Of a DNA stretch of 64,000 nucleotides, positions 62,855 to 64,000 are shown one piece after another; the first letter of the stretch is position 1, and the number at the start of each line of letters is the position of its first letter. A model generated the notes under the pieces. The model searched no databases, was not told where the DNA came from, and worked only from the letters and a program-made list of their open reading frames with translations. The stretch spans positions 946,169,195-946,233,194 of the forward strand of contig OY728120.1 of the NCBI GenBank assembly GCA_963277665.1. Direction: 5' to 3'. The position numbers were made by a program, and so were the translations under genes. Source of the stretch: Viscum album (Eukaryota > Streptophyta > Magnoliopsida > Santalales > Viscaceae).

Positions 62855-63768
62855 ACCAGTTGGGAAAGCCGTGTATGGGATACACGATTCGACCCTAACC
62901 TGAAGGGACTACACGTCGTTTCTAGTGGGCTACACAGCGTGCAGTCCGGTTTCAATGTGCTAGTTAACCCGGGTCAATACCACTTGGGTTAAAGGTCATT
63001 AATGGTGTCATTAATTCCTAATTAACACAATATCTAAAATTGATTACCGAACCAAATCTTGGTGTGTTAAACAATACTACACAATGTGTAATTCCAGTTA
63101 CATGGTGTGTAGTCTGGTGTTGTACAGCTAGGATCCTTGGCACCTTTGGATGAAATCCTTGGTTTTATTTTATTCATAAAATCGAACGTTTTAATTAGAT
63201 CTACATGAAACGAATAAGGATGAAATAAATATCATGTTTCAGATTTAAAAGAAAAATTAAAGTTGAATTGAAAAACTAAAATTTTAAATTTTAAATCATC
63301 AACAAATTATTTAAATAATTATAAACAATAATATGCCTACTCTAATGTCACTTGTAGGTTCCAGCCGCAGTGGAAGCGCAGGAGGGACAATAACCAACTT
63401 TGATTATTTCCATATTCAATGAACAATCCAGGATCTATGCGATGATTAATGTCATGATCTCAAGAATTCAATCAAAGAAATAGGAAAAAGGAATAGAAAC
63501 CCGGAACTAAGAGAGATGATCATCAATTTTTTTATAATTAATTTTATTAAATAAGAATTACCTCCAAGGTGAGTTTTTCTTCATAGATGAATTCATCCAT
63601 AGAGTTGTAGGTGTACCCTCATTGTGTTGTAGACATCAAGGGTATATCCCCTCTAGTGGTGATCCACACATGTTCCATGTTTCTCCGGATGGCGCAGAAG
63701 AAGTATCTAGGTGCTGGCATGGAAGATCCTTGCACTTTCTATTTCCTCCTTTGATCACCTTGAGAACC
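62855..63768. repeat. 0.91 kb dispersed repeat R, copy 2
   Basis: Same orientation as 40164-41078 and nearly the same length (914 against 915 bases). Both copies sit to the right of a copy of the 4 kb repeat, at 1.1 kb and 2.6 kb. After TTGAGAACC the two differ completely. Confidence 0.75.
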
Positions 63769-64000
63769 AATTCTGATAAAACACTATTTTATTGAATATT
63801 TTATTGATAATAAATTATATAATTTCCTCACATTGTTCTAAATATGTTCATTTTTGAAATATTTGGGATTAGATCATTCATTTGAATTAAAATTCAAGTT
63901 TTACCCTTTTGAAATACACTGTAGTATTTCACACATAAATATTTTAATATGACTTATTTGAACATAATAGTTTGTAACAGTGTTCTTAACTGAATTATCT
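63769..64000. other. AT-rich end of the window
   Basis: Nothing recognised in the final 230 bases. Confidence 0.4.

Overview
The window looks like nuclear DNA of a flowering plant. It has no bacterial operons, it carries CACTA, LINE, Ty3 chromovirus, Ty1/copia and Helitron sequence of plant type, and its intergenic DNA is AT-rich with microsatellites. I cannot name the species. I see no intact host gene. Almost everything recognisable is transposable-element DNA, nested and decayed, so the value of the window lies in the order of insertions and in a few odd structures.

Layout. 1-5105: the two genes of a CACTA (En/Spm) transposon on the minus strand. One is a TNP2-type transposase whose single reading frame of about 1,088 codons has ten internal stops but no frameshift. 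The other is a multi-exon second gene. 5217-5690: a LINE endonuclease fragment. 7375-7757: an array of inverted copies of a TTTATCAGCGCT-like motif, resembling CACTA subterminal DNA. 8616-18428: an LTR retrotransposon with 3.4-3.8 kb LTRs and only a gag gene (TR-GAG-like). 18429-25259: remnant of Helitron 1. 26268-36620: a complete but defective chromovirus with 2.75 kb LTRs and a TATGT target duplication. 42490-43455: Ty1/copia pol remnant. 44694-46398: non-autonomous CACTA-like element. 46502-55971: Helitron 2 (9.47 kb).

The backbone is a repeat of about 4 kb present twice. Copy 1 is 7757-8301 + 25260-26267 + 36626-39096; copy 2 is 46430-46501 + 55972-60292. Each copy carries insertions the other lacks, so each serves as the empty site for the other. 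This fixes the ends of the chromovirus and of Helitron 2 to the base and the 3' end of Helitron 1. Both copies contain a 0.6 kb MITE-like unit with a tRNA-like segment near its centre, and a short acidic reading frame. A separate 0.91 kb repeat (40164-41078 and 62855-63768) lies to the right of each copy.

Inferred history: the 4 kb repeat was duplicated. Copy 1 received Helitron 1, the gag-only retroelement (which abuts Helitron-like DNA) and the chromovirus, and then suffered a deletion near 8301-8615. Copy 2 received Helitron 2 and a 213 bp tandem duplication. All identifications come from reading the sequence; no database search was possible.
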